NCBI GenBank assembly: GCA_009996615.1
Contig: JAACZU010000006.1
Location: 124,001 to 188,000 of the forward strand
Direction: 5' to 3'
Length of the DNA: 64,000 nucleotides
From: Rhodanobacteraceae bacterium
Lineage (GTDB): Bacteria; Pseudomonadota; Gammaproteobacteria; Xanthomonadales; Rhodanobacteraceae
Under the pieces are notes generated by a model that worked only from the letters and a program-made list of their open reading frames with translations, did no database searches and was not told the origin of the DNA. Below, in pieces: positions 1 through 9,936 of the stretch. Each line of letters opens with the position of its first letter. Position 1 is the stretch's first letter. Both the position numbers and the translations under genes were made by a program.

Positions 1-289
1 GCAGCGACTGGATGAGCTCGCGCCCGTTGCCGTCGGGCAGCATCAGGTCGACCAGCGCCAGCGCCACCGGCTGGGTCGCCAGCAGCGCACACGCCTCGCT
101 GATCGAGGCGGCGAACAGCAGCGCGTCGGGCGCGTAGCCCAGTTGCCGCAGCACGTCGCCGAGCCGGCGCTGGAACAGCGGCTCGTCCTCCACCACCAGC
201 ACCGGCGCCGGCAGGATCGACTCGGCCGGCGGGTGTGCTCCGGCAGCGGGTGCGGGCTGGGCGGGATCGGGCGGCAAGGGCATGGACAT
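1..289 (-). CDS. Response regulator, N-terminal receiver domain (runs off the window)
   Basis: The ATG at 289-287 opens a frame that continues past base 1, so about 96 residues are visible. After a Pro/Ala-rich leader of about 28 residues comes a receiver domain: the strand VLVVEDEP carries the acidic Mg-binding pair, and LVDLMLPDGNG carries the phospho-acceptor Asp. The output domain lies outside the window, so the subfamily (NarL-like, OmpR-like or stand-alone) cannot be told. A second in-frame ATG at 283 is possible. No partner kinase is visible. Confidence 0.85.
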   Translation of the reverse strand, partial: MSMPLPPDPAQPAPAAGAHPPAESILPAPVLVVEDEPLFQRRLGDVLRQLGYAPDALLFAASISEACALLATQPVALALVDLMLPDGNGRELIQSL

Positions 290-708
290 CGGCGCTGACT
301 CGTCAAGGCATTGAACCGCCGTCATCGTAGGCCGGTCGCGACGATCCGCTATCCCTTGAATCAGGTAATCGCCAGGAGCCTGTCGAACTTGAGAGGGCCG
401 GGCTGCAAATCCGCCTGCGCGGTCCATATTTCCGCCGTTTCTTGGCCCATAGAACCACTATGGGCCGGCGAAACGTCGAAAATCTGTCCTCGCGCAGCCG
501 CATTCTCGCCTCGACCCCTCAAGTCCGACAGGCTCCTCGGGCGGCGCAAATTACCTGAACCAAGGGACATACACAAAAGCGGCGGCTGCCTACAGTGCGC
601 CGGACTCCCGACCGGTCGCCGCCGGCCGCGGCCGGGCTCGCGTGGCACGCATCGCCGCGCGCCACCCAATCCCTGCAACAACCGTTCAACCACGCCAAGG
701 AAACCACC
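290..708. other. 419-bp intergenic region
   Basis: This gap separates the divergent response regulator and the small secreted protein. Nearly half of it is the 196-bp palindromic element at 362-557. The remainder (558-708) should hold the promoter and leader of the downstream gene. No convincing ORF or RNA gene was seen. Confidence 0.6.
362..557. repeat. 196-bp imperfect palindrome, MITE-like
   Basis: The ends are CAGGTAAT and ATTACCTG. Inside them AGGAGCCTGTCGAACTTGAG (374-393) is mirrored by CTCAAGTCCGACAGGCTCCT (518-537) with one mismatch. The arms stay alignable down to a central perfect hairpin, CCCATAG-AACCA-CTATGGG (446-464). No ORF lies inside. The architecture suggests a non-autonomous mobile element or a long dispersed palindrome; no transposase is nearby. 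Confidence 0.7.
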
Positions 709-1089
709 ATGCGTCACGCATTGCTGAACAAGTCCCTGATCGCCCTGGCCATTGCCGGCGCTTCGCTGCTCGCGGCCGGTTCCGCGCTGGCGGAGAACCT
801 GGACTTCACGATGGTCAACAAGACCGGCTACCCGATCAACGAGCTGTACGTCAGCTCGGCCGCGACGAACGACTGGGAAGAGGACGTGCTCGGCCGCGAC
901 CAGCTCGGCGACGGCGAACGCGTCGACATCCAGTTCGACCGTGGCTCGCGCGGCTGCCGCTGGGACCTGAAGGTGACCTACGAGGACGGCGAGGACGCCG
1001 TGTGGCAGGCGCTGGACCTGTGCTCGATTTCCAAGGTCACGCTGCGCTATGACCGCAACAAGGGCCGTACCTGGGCGGAAACCGAGTAA
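709..1089 (+). CDS. Small secreted protein of unknown function
   Basis: 126 residues. The N-terminus is a clear Sec signal peptide (MRHALLNKSLIALAIAGASL, then a small-residue stretch ending SALA before ENLDF). The mature part of about 100 residues begins LDFTMVNKTGYPINELYVS and contains DWEEDVLG, an acidic centre and two cysteines (GCRWD, LCSIS) that could form a disulfide in the periplasm. An AAGGA ribosome-binding site lies 7 bases before the ATG. Similar short exported proteins are common in proteobacteria, and I recall some being mislabelled argininosuccinate lyase; no enzymatic motif supports that. Function unknown. Confidence 0.8.
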   Translation: MRHALLNKSLIALAIAGASLLAAGSALAENLDFTMVNKTGYPINELYVSSAATNDWEEDVLGRDQLGDGERVDIQFDRGSRGCRWDLKVTYEDGEDAVWQALDLCSISKVTLRYDRNKGRTWAETE

Positions 1090-1112
1090 GCAGCGGCGCT
1101 CGTCATGGACGA

Positions 1113-1143
1113 GCACGAGGTGGCCCGCAGGGTCACCTCGTGC
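1113..1143. terminator. Bidirectional hairpin between convergent genes
   Basis: Perfect 10-bp stem GCACGAGGTG / CACCTCGTGC with an 11-base loop, between the 709-1089 gene and murU and covering the murU stop codon. It has no U-tract, so intrinsic termination is uncertain; it may instead protect both transcript ends. Confidence 0.45.
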
Positions 1144-1810
1144 CCGTCGACGCGGCGAGTTCGGCCAGTTGCTGCGGCGTGCCGATGTTGCGCCAGTAGC
1201 CGTGGTGCCGTTCGCCGCCGAGGCGGCCTTCACGCATCGCGCGCTGGTACATCGGCAGCAGTTTGAAGTGCGTGCCGGTCTCGCCGGCGACGAGCTCCGG
1301 CCGGTACACGCCGATGTTGCCGAAGGTCAGGCGCTCGCCGGCGCCGTCCTCGTTGAGGCGGCCGCCGTCGAGCCAGAAGTCGCCGCGCGGATGGAAGTCC
1401 GGGTTCGGCACCATGACCAGGTGCGCCAGCCCCGCCGGTTCGGCCGGCAGGCGCGCGTAGTCGTAATCGCTGACGATGTCGGCGCTGACCGCGATGAACG
1501 GGGCGGCGCCGAGCAGCGGCAGCGCGTGCTTGATGCCGCCGCCGGTCTCCAGCGGCTGCGGACCCTCGTAGCTGTAGTGGATGCGCAGGCCCCAGCGCGC
1601 GCCGTCGCCGAGCGCGGCCGGGAATTGCTCGGCCAGGTGCGAGGTGTTGATGACGACCTCGTCGATACCGATCGCGGCGAGCTTTTCGAGGTGATGCTCG
1701 ATCAGCATCTTCCCGTTCACGCGCAGCAGCGGCTTCGGCGTGGCATCGCTCAATGGGCGCATGCGCTCGCCGCGCCCGGCGGCGAAGATCAGCGCGCGGC
1801 GCAGCGTCAT
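1133..1810 (-). CDS. murU: N-acetylmuramate alpha-1-phosphate uridylyltransferase
   Basis: 225-residue nucleotidyltransferase. It begins RRALIFAAGRGERMRPLSD, the G-x-G-x-R-(M)RP nucleotide-binding loop, followed by PKPLL and, further on, DIVSDYDY with a metal-binding Asp. In the cell-wall recycling route known from Pseudomonas, MurU makes UDP-MurNAc from MurNAc-1-phosphate, bypassing de novo MurA/MurB synthesis. The kinase gene amgK lies immediately upstream on the same strand with a 4-base overlap, which makes the assignment strong. Closest alternative: a generic sugar-phosphate nucleotidyltransferase. Confidence 0.9.
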   Translation of the reverse strand: MTLRRALIFAAGRGERMRPLSDATPKPLLRVNGKMLIEHHLEKLAAIGIDEVVINTSHLAEQFPAALGDGARWGLRIHYSYEGPQPLETGGGIKHALPLLGAAPFIAVSADIVSDYDYARLPAEPAGLAHLVMVPNPDFHPRGDFWLDGGRLNEDGAGERLTFGNIGVYRPELVAGETGTHFKLLPMYQRAMREGRLGGERHHGYWRNIGTPQQLAELAASTGTR

Positions 1811-2880
1811 GCCGTGGCTTCCGCGCGCGGCGCGGTCAGGTCGCGTTCGTCGCGCGCGCGCTCGAGCAGGGCGGTGAAGTCGGCCAGTTCCGGATAGCGC
1901 TGCGCGACCGTGATCGCGTAGCGCCAGACCAGCGGCAGGTCGCCGAGGTATTGCGCCTTGCCGTCGCGGTACCACAGCCGGCAGAAGATGCCGAGCACCT
2001 TGAGGTGCCGCTGCAGGCCCATCAGGTCGAACCAGCGGCGGAAATGCGCCGCGTCGATCTCCGGCCCGATCAGGTGCGCGTGGCGCAGGCGCTGGCGGTG
2101 GCTTTCGACCCAGCCCTCGATCCGCTCGGCGTCCCACTCGATGTAGCAGTCACGCAGCAGCGAGACGAGGTCGTAGGTGATCGGCCCGACCACCGCATCC
2201 TGGAAGTCGATGATGCCCGGACTCTCCAGGAGCGGCGTCGCTTCCTGCTTTTCCAATTCCCGATTCCCGATTCCCGATTCCCGGCAAACCAGCAAATTGC
2301 GGCTGTGATAGTCGCGATGCACGAACGCGCGCGGCTGTTCCAGCGCGGCGTGTATGAGGAACGTGAACGCGGCCTCGATCACGTCCCATTCCTCGCAGCC
2401 CGGCGCGTAGCCCAGGTGGCGCTTCAGGAACCACTCCGGCAGCAGCTCCATCTCGGCGATCAGGCGCGCACGGTCGTAGGCGGGCAGGCCGGCCGTGTCG
2501 ACGTGCGTCTGCATGCGCAGCAGCGCATCGAGCGCGTCGGCGTAGAGCATGTCGACGCTCGTGACGTTCAGTTCGGGCAGGTAGGTGCGTGCGCCGAGGT
2601 CCTCCAGCAGCACGAAGCCCTGCTCGCGGTCGGCTGCGAGCACGGCCGGCGCATGCAGGCCGCCGCGGCGCAGGCGCGCCTCGACGTCGAGCCATGGGCC
2701 GATGTCCTCCTTGTCCGGCGGCGCGTCCATCACGACGAGCGAGCGGCCGTCGCGGGCGGTCGCACGCCAGTAGCTGCGGAAGCTGGCGTCGGCCGAGGCC
2801 GGCGTGAGCGCAGGCGTCTCGGCCATCGCCGCGGCGGCGAACTGGCGCAGTGCGGCCAGGCGCGGAGAGGAAGCTGTCAC
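1807..2880 (-). CDS. amgK: N-acetylmuramate/N-acetylglucosamine kinase, carrying a repeat-encoded insertion
   Basis: 357-residue aminoglycoside-phosphotransferase-fold kinase with a GTG start. The catalytic loop FVHRDYHSRNLL (about 187-197) and metal-binding DFQDA (about 225-229) are intact. AmgK phosphorylates MurNAc or GlcNAc at the anomeric position and feeds MurU. Oddity: between these two active-site motifs, residues about 200-210 (RESGIGNREL) are encoded by four tandem 7-bp repeats, an insertion I would not expect in the family. A gain or loss of one unit would shift the frame. murU is translationally coupled downstream. Confidence 0.9.
   Translation of the reverse strand: MTASSPRLAALRQFAAAAMAETPALTPASADASFRSYWRATARDGRSLVVMDAPPDKEDIGPWLDVEARLRRGGLHAPAVLAADREQGFVLLEDLGARTYLPELNVTSVDMLYADALDALLRMQTHVDTAGLPAYDRARLIAEMELLPEWFLKRHLGYAPGCEEWDVIEAAFTFLIHAALEQPRAFVHRDYHSRNLLVCRESGIGNRELEKQEATPLLESPGIIDFQDAVVGPITYDLVSLLRDCYIEWDAERIEGWVESHRQRLRHAHLIGPEIDAAHFRRWFDLMGLQRHLKVLGIFCRLWYRDGKAQYLGDLPLVWRYAITVAQRYPELADFTALLERARDERDLTAPRAEATA
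2256..2283. repeat. 4x7-bp tandem repeat (ATTCCCG) inside amgK
   Basis: Four exact copies of ATTCCCG (CGGGAAT on the coding strand) within the amgK reading frame. Because 7 is not a multiple of 3, only 1, 4 or 7 copies keep the downstream frame. Confidence 0.95.
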
Positions 2881-2982
2881 GGGGATTTCCAGGTTTCAGG
2901 ATCGCGACAGTCTAGCGTGCGTAAACGGCGGCCGGAGGCGCCAAGCCGGCCGGAACGCGGGCAGAACGCGCGACGGCGACGT

Positions 2983-3011
2983 TTGACCGCCGCCGCTCCA
3001 ATCAGTACCAT
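2983..3011 (+). promoter_or_regulatory. Predicted sigma-70 promoter of the suf operon
   Basis: TTGACC (2983-2988), a 17-bp spacer and TACCAT (3006-3011), ending 36 bases before the regulator's ATG. The -10 hexamer lies inside the inverted repeat at 3004-3020. Confidence 0.55.
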
Positions 3012-3020
3012 TTCGGTACT
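3004..3020. promoter_or_regulatory. Operator-like inverted repeat over the suf promoter
   Basis: AGTACC-ATTTC-GGTACT, perfect 6-bp half-sites with a 5-bp spacer, covering the predicted -10 region just upstream of the Rrf2-family gene. The position suits autorepression by that regulator. It is not identical to the E. coli IscR type 1 consensus. Confidence 0.6.
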
Positions 3021-3047
3021 CATTCGCCAGCGGCTTCCGCCCGCGCC

Positions 3048-3494
3048 ATGCTTCGCGTCAGCAAACTCACCGATTACGCCACCGTCGTCATGACCTGCCT
3101 GGTCGATGCCGGCGACGGCGTGCTGAGCGCGCAGACGCTGGCCGAGCGGGCGCGCCTGGAGGCGCCGACGGTGAGCAAGCTGCTCAAGCAGCTCGCGCAG
3201 GCCGGCCTGGTCGTGTCCACGCGCGGCATCAACGGCGGCTACCGGCTCGCGCGCGCGCCCGAGGCGATCACGGTCGCCGACATCGTGACCGCGATGGAAG
3301 GGCCGATCGGCATGACCGAGTGCATCGCGCACAGCGGCCTGTGCGACCTCGAGCCGCACTGCGGCGCGCGCGTGAACTGGCAGCGGATCAACCAGGCGAT
3401 CGCCGAGGCGCTCTCGAGCGTGACGCTGGCCGACATGGTCAACCCGCCGCCGCAGCGCAATACGGCGATCCCGCTGCGCGTCGCGGTGATCTAG
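3048..3494 (+). CDS. sufR: Rrf2-family suf operon regulator (IscR-like)
   Basis: 148 residues. An N-terminal winged helix (LTDYATVVMTCLVDAGDG, then APTVSKLLKQLAQAGLV and the wing GINGGYRLAR) is followed by three cysteines at about 92, 99 and 105 (ECIAHSGLCDLEPHCG). These match the [2Fe-2S] ligands of IscR, so it should sense Fe-S status. It is first in the suf operon, about 100 bases before sufB. The overlapping promoter/operator suggests autorepression by the holo form. The gammaproteobacterial SUF-regulator subfamily is the closest match; the symbol is by analogy. Confidence 0.9.
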   Translation: MLRVSKLTDYATVVMTCLVDAGDGVLSAQTLAERARLEAPTVSKLLKQLAQAGLVVSTRGINGGYRLARAPEAITVADIVTAMEGPIGMTECIAHSGLCDLEPHCGARVNWQRINQAIAEALSSVTLADMVNPPPQRNTAIPLRVAVI

Positions 3495-3592
3495 GTTTTC
3501 ATTTGAACGTGCGGCCATGGATGGCCGCGTATTGACTCCCGCGATCAGGGACGACCGCAAGCTTGTACGCATACACGCACCCCAGGCAGCCG

Positions 3593-5082
<1,490 letters not shown>

Positions 5083-5083
<1 letters not shown>

Positions 5084-5484
5084 TGCAGCAATCTTCGGCA
5101 CCCGAGAACGACGTCATTCCCGCGAAAGCGGGAATCCATCGTCTGTGGCCCTCTCAGGGCGACATGGATGCCCGCTTCCGCGGGCATGACGCCTCGGCAT
5201 GCGCCGCTGGAGCAGGCGCGCCGCCTTGGCGCGTCATGGCGGTGCGGCCGCTGCCGGGCTACCGGCTGGAGCTGCGGTTTGCGGACGGCGCGGGCGGAGA
5301 AGTCGACATGAGTGCGTTGGTGACCGGTGCGGACGCTGGCGTATTCGCCGCATTGCACGAGCCGGAAGTTTTCGAGGCGGTGGGCATCGCGCATGGCGCC
5401 GTGAGCTGGCCGAACCAGATCGACCTCGCCCCCGATTCCCTGCATGCCGCGATCAAGGCCGACGGCCGTTGTGTGCTTCGTTGA
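5083..5484 (+). CDS. DUF2442 domain protein with a repeat-derived N-terminus
   Basis: 133 residues from an ATG that overlaps the sufB stop by one base. The DUF2442-like domain starts only near residue 48 (WRVMAVRPLPGYRLELRFAD) and runs to the end. The first ~45 residues (including VIPAKAGIHR and MDARFRGHDA) are translated from the REP doublet at 5112-5191. An in-frame ATG at 5236 gives an 82-residue protein matching the usual domain length but lacks a clear ribosome-binding site. Either the repeat was inserted between a coupled start and the domain, or the true start is 5236. The function of such small proteins is unknown, and its place inside suf is unusual. Confidence 0.75.
5112..5191. repeat. 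REP-type doublet with two GC-rich hairpins
   Basis: Hairpin 1 is ATTCCCGC-GAAA-GCGGGAAT (5116-5135). Hairpin 2 is ATGCCCGC-TTCC-GCGGGCAT (5168-5187). The outer flanks GTCAT...ATGAC also pair, so the pair forms a head-to-head BIME-like unit. This motif is widely dispersed in proteobacterial genomes. Confidence 0.85.
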
Positions 5485-5565
5485 TGGAATAAACCAATGC
5501 TGAAGCTCGTGCGGCTTGATCCGGTTTAAGAGGCAGAGCCGTGACGGTCGCGAATCCCGCTGTTT

Positions 5566-5593
5566 CGAATCACGAATCACGAATCCCCAATCC
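5566..5593. repeat. 4x7-bp degenerate array directly before the sufC ATG
   Basis: Units CGAATCA, CGAATCA, CGAATCC, CCAATCC end one base before the ATG at 5595, so they occupy the place of the Shine-Dalgarno sequence. Confidence 0.85.
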
Positions 5594-5594
5594 C

Positions 5595-6356
<762 letters not shown>

Positions 6357-6357
6357 G

Positions 6358-7635
6358 ATGGGCGCTGCGCTGCTCGAATCGCTGCTCGGCGACGGCGCCG
6401 CGCTCGCACCGGCCGCGCGCGAGGCGGCGGTCGCCGCGCTGCGCCGCGACGGCCTGCCCGGCGCGCGCGACGAGGCGTGGAAGTACACCAGCCTGCGCGC
6501 GCTCGAACAGCGCCGCTACGCCGACGGCGACGCCGCCGCGGCGACGCGCGCGGTCGACCCGGCCACGTTCTCGCTGCCCGGCCTCGACGGTCCGCGCCTG
6601 GTGTTCGTCAACGGCGCGTTCCGCGCCGACCTGTCCGACCGGTGCGCGCTGGCCGGCCTCGAGATCGTCGTGCTGGCCGAACGGCCGGACGCGCTCGCCG
6701 CGCTGCTCGCGGACGATGAACCGGGCGCGCGCAGCGATGCGTTCGCGCGCCTGAACACCGCGCTGGTCGGCGACGGTGCGTTGCTGCGCGTGGCCGCCGG
6801 CGCGCAGGTCGCCGCGCCGGTGCACGTCGTGTTCGTCGGCGCCAGCGCCGAGGTGGACCTGGCCTGGCAGGCGCGCCTGCGCGTCGAGCTCGGCGAAGGC
6901 GCCGCGCTGACGCTGGTCGAACACCACGTCGGTGCCGGCGCGCATGCGCACCTCGGCAACCTCGTCGTCGACGGCACGCTCGCCGCGCACGCGCGACTGG
7001 ACCTGGTGCAGATCCAGGACGCGCCGGAGGGCGCGCCGCTGGTCCGCCGCAGCACGTTCCACGTCGGCGAGGCGGCGACGCTGTCCGCGCACACGCTCGA
7101 ACTCGGCGCGCAGACGATGCGCCACGACCTGCGCGTCGAACTCGCCGGCCGCGGCGCGCGGTTGCGCTCGCGCGGCGTGTTCGCGCTGCACGGCCGCCAG
7201 CACGCCGACACGCACCTGGACGTGCGCCACCGCGCGCGCGACACCGCCTGCGACATCGCCTGGCGCGGCGTCGCCGACCAGCGCGCGCGCGGCGTGTTCC
7301 ACGGCGCGATCACGATCGAGGCCGGCGCGGACGGCGCCGACGCGCAGCTGTCGAACAAGAACCTGCTGCTGTCGGCGCAGGCCGAGATCGACACGCAGCC
7401 GGTATTGGAAATTTACGCCGACGAGGTCAAGGCCGCGCATGGCGCGACGGTTGGCCAGCTCGACGAGCGCGCGCTGTTCTACCTGCGCTCGCGCGGCATT
7501 CCGGCCACGGCGGCGCGGCGCATCCTGGTGTCGGCGTTCTGCGGCGCGGTGCTCGGCGAAGTCGCGCCGGCCGGCCTGCGCGAGCGCATCGACGCGCTGC
7601 TCGCCGCGCGCCTACCGCTGGAGGAGGGCACCTGA
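6358..7635 (+). CDS. sufD: Fe-S cluster assembly protein SufD
   Basis: 425 residues. N-terminal WKYTSLRALEQRRY is the SufD-type start, and the C-terminus carries the shared SufB/SufD beta-helix ending AHGATVGQLDERALFYLRSR. SufD pairs with SufB in SufBC2D and is needed for iron acquisition by the scaffold. It starts one base after the sufC stop; its own stop overlaps the sufS start by one base, and a GGAGGAGG just upstream serves as a strong ribosome-binding site for sufS. Confidence 0.95.
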   Translation: MGAALLESLLGDGAALAPAAREAAVAALRRDGLPGARDEAWKYTSLRALEQRRYADGDAAAATRAVDPATFSLPGLDGPRLVFVNGAFRADLSDRCALAGLEIVVLAERPDALAALLADDEPGARSDAFARLNTALVGDGALLRVAAGAQVAAPVHVVFVGASAEVDLAWQARLRVELGEGAALTLVEHHVGAGAHAHLGNLVVDGTLAAHARLDLVQIQDAPEGAPLVRRSTFHVGEAATLSAHTLELGAQTMRHDLRVELAGRGARLRSRGVFALHGRQHADTHLDVRHRARDTACDIAWRGVADQRARGVFHGAITIEAGADGADAQLSNKNLLLSAQAEIDTQPVLEIYADEVKAAHGATVGQLDERALFYLRSRGIPATAARRILVSAFCGAVLGEVAPAGLRERIDALLAARLPLEEGT

Positions 7636-8879
7636 TGAACGCGCTGCATGATCCGGCGCCGCCGCTCGACGTCGAGCGCATCCGAGCGGACTTCCCGCTG
7701 CTCGCGCGCACGGTGCACGACAAGCCGCTGGTCTACCTCGACAACGCGAACACGGCGCAGAAGCCGGCCGCGGTGATCGAGGCGGTCGACCGCTTCTACC
7801 GTGAAACCAATGCGAACGTCGCGCGCGCGGTGCACCAGCTCGGCGAGGAGGCGACCGCCGCCTACGAGGCGTCGCGCGACAAGCTCGCGCGCTTCCTCAA
7901 CGCGCCCTCGCGCGACGAGATCGTACTGACCAGCGGCACCACCCAGGCGATCAACCTGGTCGCCTACAGCTACGCGCTGCCGCGGCTGCAGCCGGGCGAC
8001 GAGATCCTCGTCACGACGATGGAGCACCACGCCAACATCGTGCCGTGGCAGATCGTCTGCGGACGCACCGGCGCCAAGCTCAAGGTCGCGCCGATCAGCG
8101 AACGTGGCGAGCTGATCGTCGACAAGTTCGTCGCGGCGCTGACGCCGAGCGTCAAGCTCGCCGCGGTCGCGCACGTGTCGAACGTGCTCGGCACGATCAA
8201 CCCGATCGCCGAACTCGCGCGCGCGGCACGCCAGCGCGGCATCCCGCTGCTGGTCGACGGCTCGCAGGCGGCACCGCACCTGCCGATCGACCTGAAGGCG
8301 CTCGGCTGCGATTTCTATGCGCTGACCGGGCACAAGCTGTTCGGCCCGACCGGCACCGGCGCGCTGTGGGCGCGCAAGGACATCCTGCGCGAGATGCCGC
8401 CGTTCCTCGGCGGCGGCGAGATGATCCGCGAGGTGCGCTTCGAAGGCACCACGTTCGCCGATCCGCCACACCGCTTCGAGGCCGGCACGCCGAACATCGC
8501 CGGCTTCGTCGGCCTCGGCGCGGCGCTCGACTACGTCGAGGCGCTAGGCCGCGAGCGCATCGTCGAACGCGAGCAGGCGCTGCTCGAGCACGCGACCGCG
8601 GCGCTGAAGGCCGTGCCGGGCCTGCGCATCGTCGGCGAGGCCGCGCACAAGGCGGCGGTGATCTCGTTCCTGGTCGAGGGCGCGCACGCGCACGACCTCG
8701 CCACGCTGCTCGACCACGAAGGCATCGCGGTGCGTTCGGGCCACCACTGCGCGCATCCGCTGATGCAGTTCTATGGCGTGCCGGCGACGCTGCGCGCCTC
8801 GCTCGCGTTCTACAACACGCACGAGGAGATCGACCGTTTCGTCGCGGCGCTCGTGAAAGTGCGCCAGTTCCTGCTGTAG
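7635..8879 (+). CDS. sufS: Cysteine desulfurase SufS (class II)
   Basis: 414 residues, PLP-dependent. TGHKLFGPTG contains the Schiff-base lysine and RSGHHCAHP the persulfide-forming cysteine; TMEHHANIVPW is the PLP-stacking region. It removes sulfur from cysteine for the SUF scaffold. It is normally activated by a sulfur acceptor: no sufE is present, but a SufU-type gene follows directly. The stop codon TAG (8877-8879) is part of a GTAGGAGCGG repeat. Confidence 0.96.
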   Translation: MNALHDPAPPLDVERIRADFPLLARTVHDKPLVYLDNANTAQKPAAVIEAVDRFYRETNANVARAVHQLGEEATAAYEASRDKLARFLNAPSRDEIVLTSGTTQAINLVAYSYALPRLQPGDEILVTTMEHHANIVPWQIVCGRTGAKLKVAPISERGELIVDKFVAALTPSVKLAAVAHVSNVLGTINPIAELARAARQRGIPLLVDGSQAAPHLPIDLKALGCDFYALTGHKLFGPTGTGALWARKDILREMPPFLGGGEMIREVRFEGTTFADPPHRFEAGTPNIAGFVGLGAALDYVEALGRERIVEREQALLEHATAALKAVPGLRIVGEAAHKAAVISFLVEGAHAHDLATLLDHEGIAVRSGHHCAHPLMQFYGVPATLRASLAFYNTHEEIDRFVAALVKVRQFLL

Positions 8880-8906
8880 GAGCGGGCCATGCCCGCGACC
8901 GGCGCG
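8876..8906. repeat. GTAGGAGCG-family repeat at the sufS stop codon
   Basis: Reads GTAGGAGCGGGCCATGCCCG then CGACCGGCG, with inner hairpin GCGGGC-CAT-GCCCGC. It shares GTAGGAGCGG and CCGGCG with the copy at the mlaE stop codon. Confidence 0.7.
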
Positions 8907-8920
8907 CCTGCAATCCACAC

Positions 8921-9367
8921 ATGACCGCCCCGACGCCATACCCGCAGATCGTGCTCGACCATTTCCGCGCGCCGCGCCACCGCGGCACGCTGGCGGCCTG
9001 CACGCATGCGGCCGATGGCGCCAATCCGCTGTGCGGCGACGCGCTGCGCATCGAGCTGCGTTGCGTCGACGGGCGCATCGAGGCGCTCGCGTTCTCCGGC
9101 GAGGCCTGCGCGATCGCGACCGCGACCGCCTCGATGCTGGGCGAACTGGTGCTGCATCGCGACGGTGCGGACATCGGTGCGCTCGGCGCACGCTTCGCGC
9201 GGCTGCTCGAGAGCGGCGACGAGGATGCCGGACTCGGGCCGTTGAATGCGCTGCGCCCGTTGCAGCAGTATCCGGCGCGGCGAAAATGCGCGCTGTTGCC
9301 CTGGGCCACCCTGTGCGCCGCGCTCGCCGGCGCGCCGCACGCGACCACCGAACCGGACTCCGCATGA
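8921..9367 (+). CDS. sufU: SufU-type Fe-S assembly protein (sulfur acceptor)
   Basis: 148 residues. The three conserved cysteines are in NPLCGDAL, GEACAIATAT and RRKCALLPW. The stretch between the second and third cysteine contains the extra segment typical of SufU rather than IscU (LNALRPLQQYPARRKC). SufU is a zinc protein that accepts persulfide from SufS, replacing SufE; a scaffold role is the older alternative. The last codons overlap the next start as ATGA. Confidence 0.9.
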   Translation: MTAPTPYPQIVLDHFRAPRHRGTLAACTHAADGANPLCGDALRIELRCVDGRIEALAFSGEACAIATATASMLGELVLHRDGADIGALGARFARLLESGDEDAGLGPLNALRPLQQYPARRKCALLPWATLCAALAGAPHATTEPDSA

Positions 9368-9936
9368 CTGCAACCGCTGCCCCCCCATTCTTGAGCTTCC
9401 GCACCGCCCGCGCCGACGACGTGCCGGCGATCGTCGCGCTGGTCGAATCGGCTTACCGCGGCGACAGCAGCCGGCGCGGCTGGACCACCGAGGCCGACCT
9501 GCTCGACGGCCAGCGCACCGACGCGGCGGCCGTCGCCGAGCTGATCGCGCGGCCCGCCAGCCGCTTGCTGCTGGCCGAGGCCGGCAGCGAGTTGGTGGCC
9601 TGCGCGCACCTCGAGCGGCAGGGTGAGGCGGCCTATTTCGGCATGTTCGCAGTGCGCCCCGAGCAGCAGGGCGGCGGCCTCGGCCGCGCGCTGCTGGCCG
9701 AGGCCGAGCGCAGCGCGCGCGCGGACTGGCACTGCAGCGCGATGCGCATGACCGTGATCACGCTGCGCGATGAACTGATCGCCTGGTACGAGCGGCGCGG
9801 CTACCGCCGCACCGGCGAGTACTCGCCGTTCCCCTACGGCGATGCGCGCTTCGGCCTGCCCAAGCGCGACGACCTGCGCTTCGAGACGCTGGTGAAGCCG
9901 CTGGCGCCGGCCGCCGCGCTGCAGGGGGTCGCATGA
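9364..9936 (+). CDS. GNAT-family N-acetyltransferase in the suf operon
   Basis: 190 residues. The acetyl-CoA-binding region reads FGMFAVRPEQQGGGLGRALL (motif A, Q/R-x-x-G-x-G/A), followed by ELIAWYERRGYRRTGEY near the end. Substrate unknown. It overlaps sufU and the ferredoxin gene by four bases each, so it is clearly part of this operon, as I recall it being in other Lysobacterales. A link to Fe-S protein modification is speculation. Confidence 0.9.
   Translation: MTATAAPPFLSFRTARADDVPAIVALVESAYRGDSSRRGWTTEADLLDGQRTDAAAVAELIARPASRLLLAEAGSELVACAHLERQGEAAYFGMFAVRPEQQGGGLGRALLAEAERSARADWHCSAMRMTVITLRDELIAWYERRGYRRTGEYSPFPYGDARFGLPKRDDLRFETLVKPLAPAAALQGVA

Noticed and set aside
311-727. 138-codon plus-strand frame over the 196-bp palindrome
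   Set aside because: It reads through a palindromic repeat and into the secreted-protein gene in another frame; no start signal or domain.
3563-3592. TTG at 3563 as the sufB start
   Set aside because: Adds ten non-family residues; the ATG at 3593 gives the expected SufB length.
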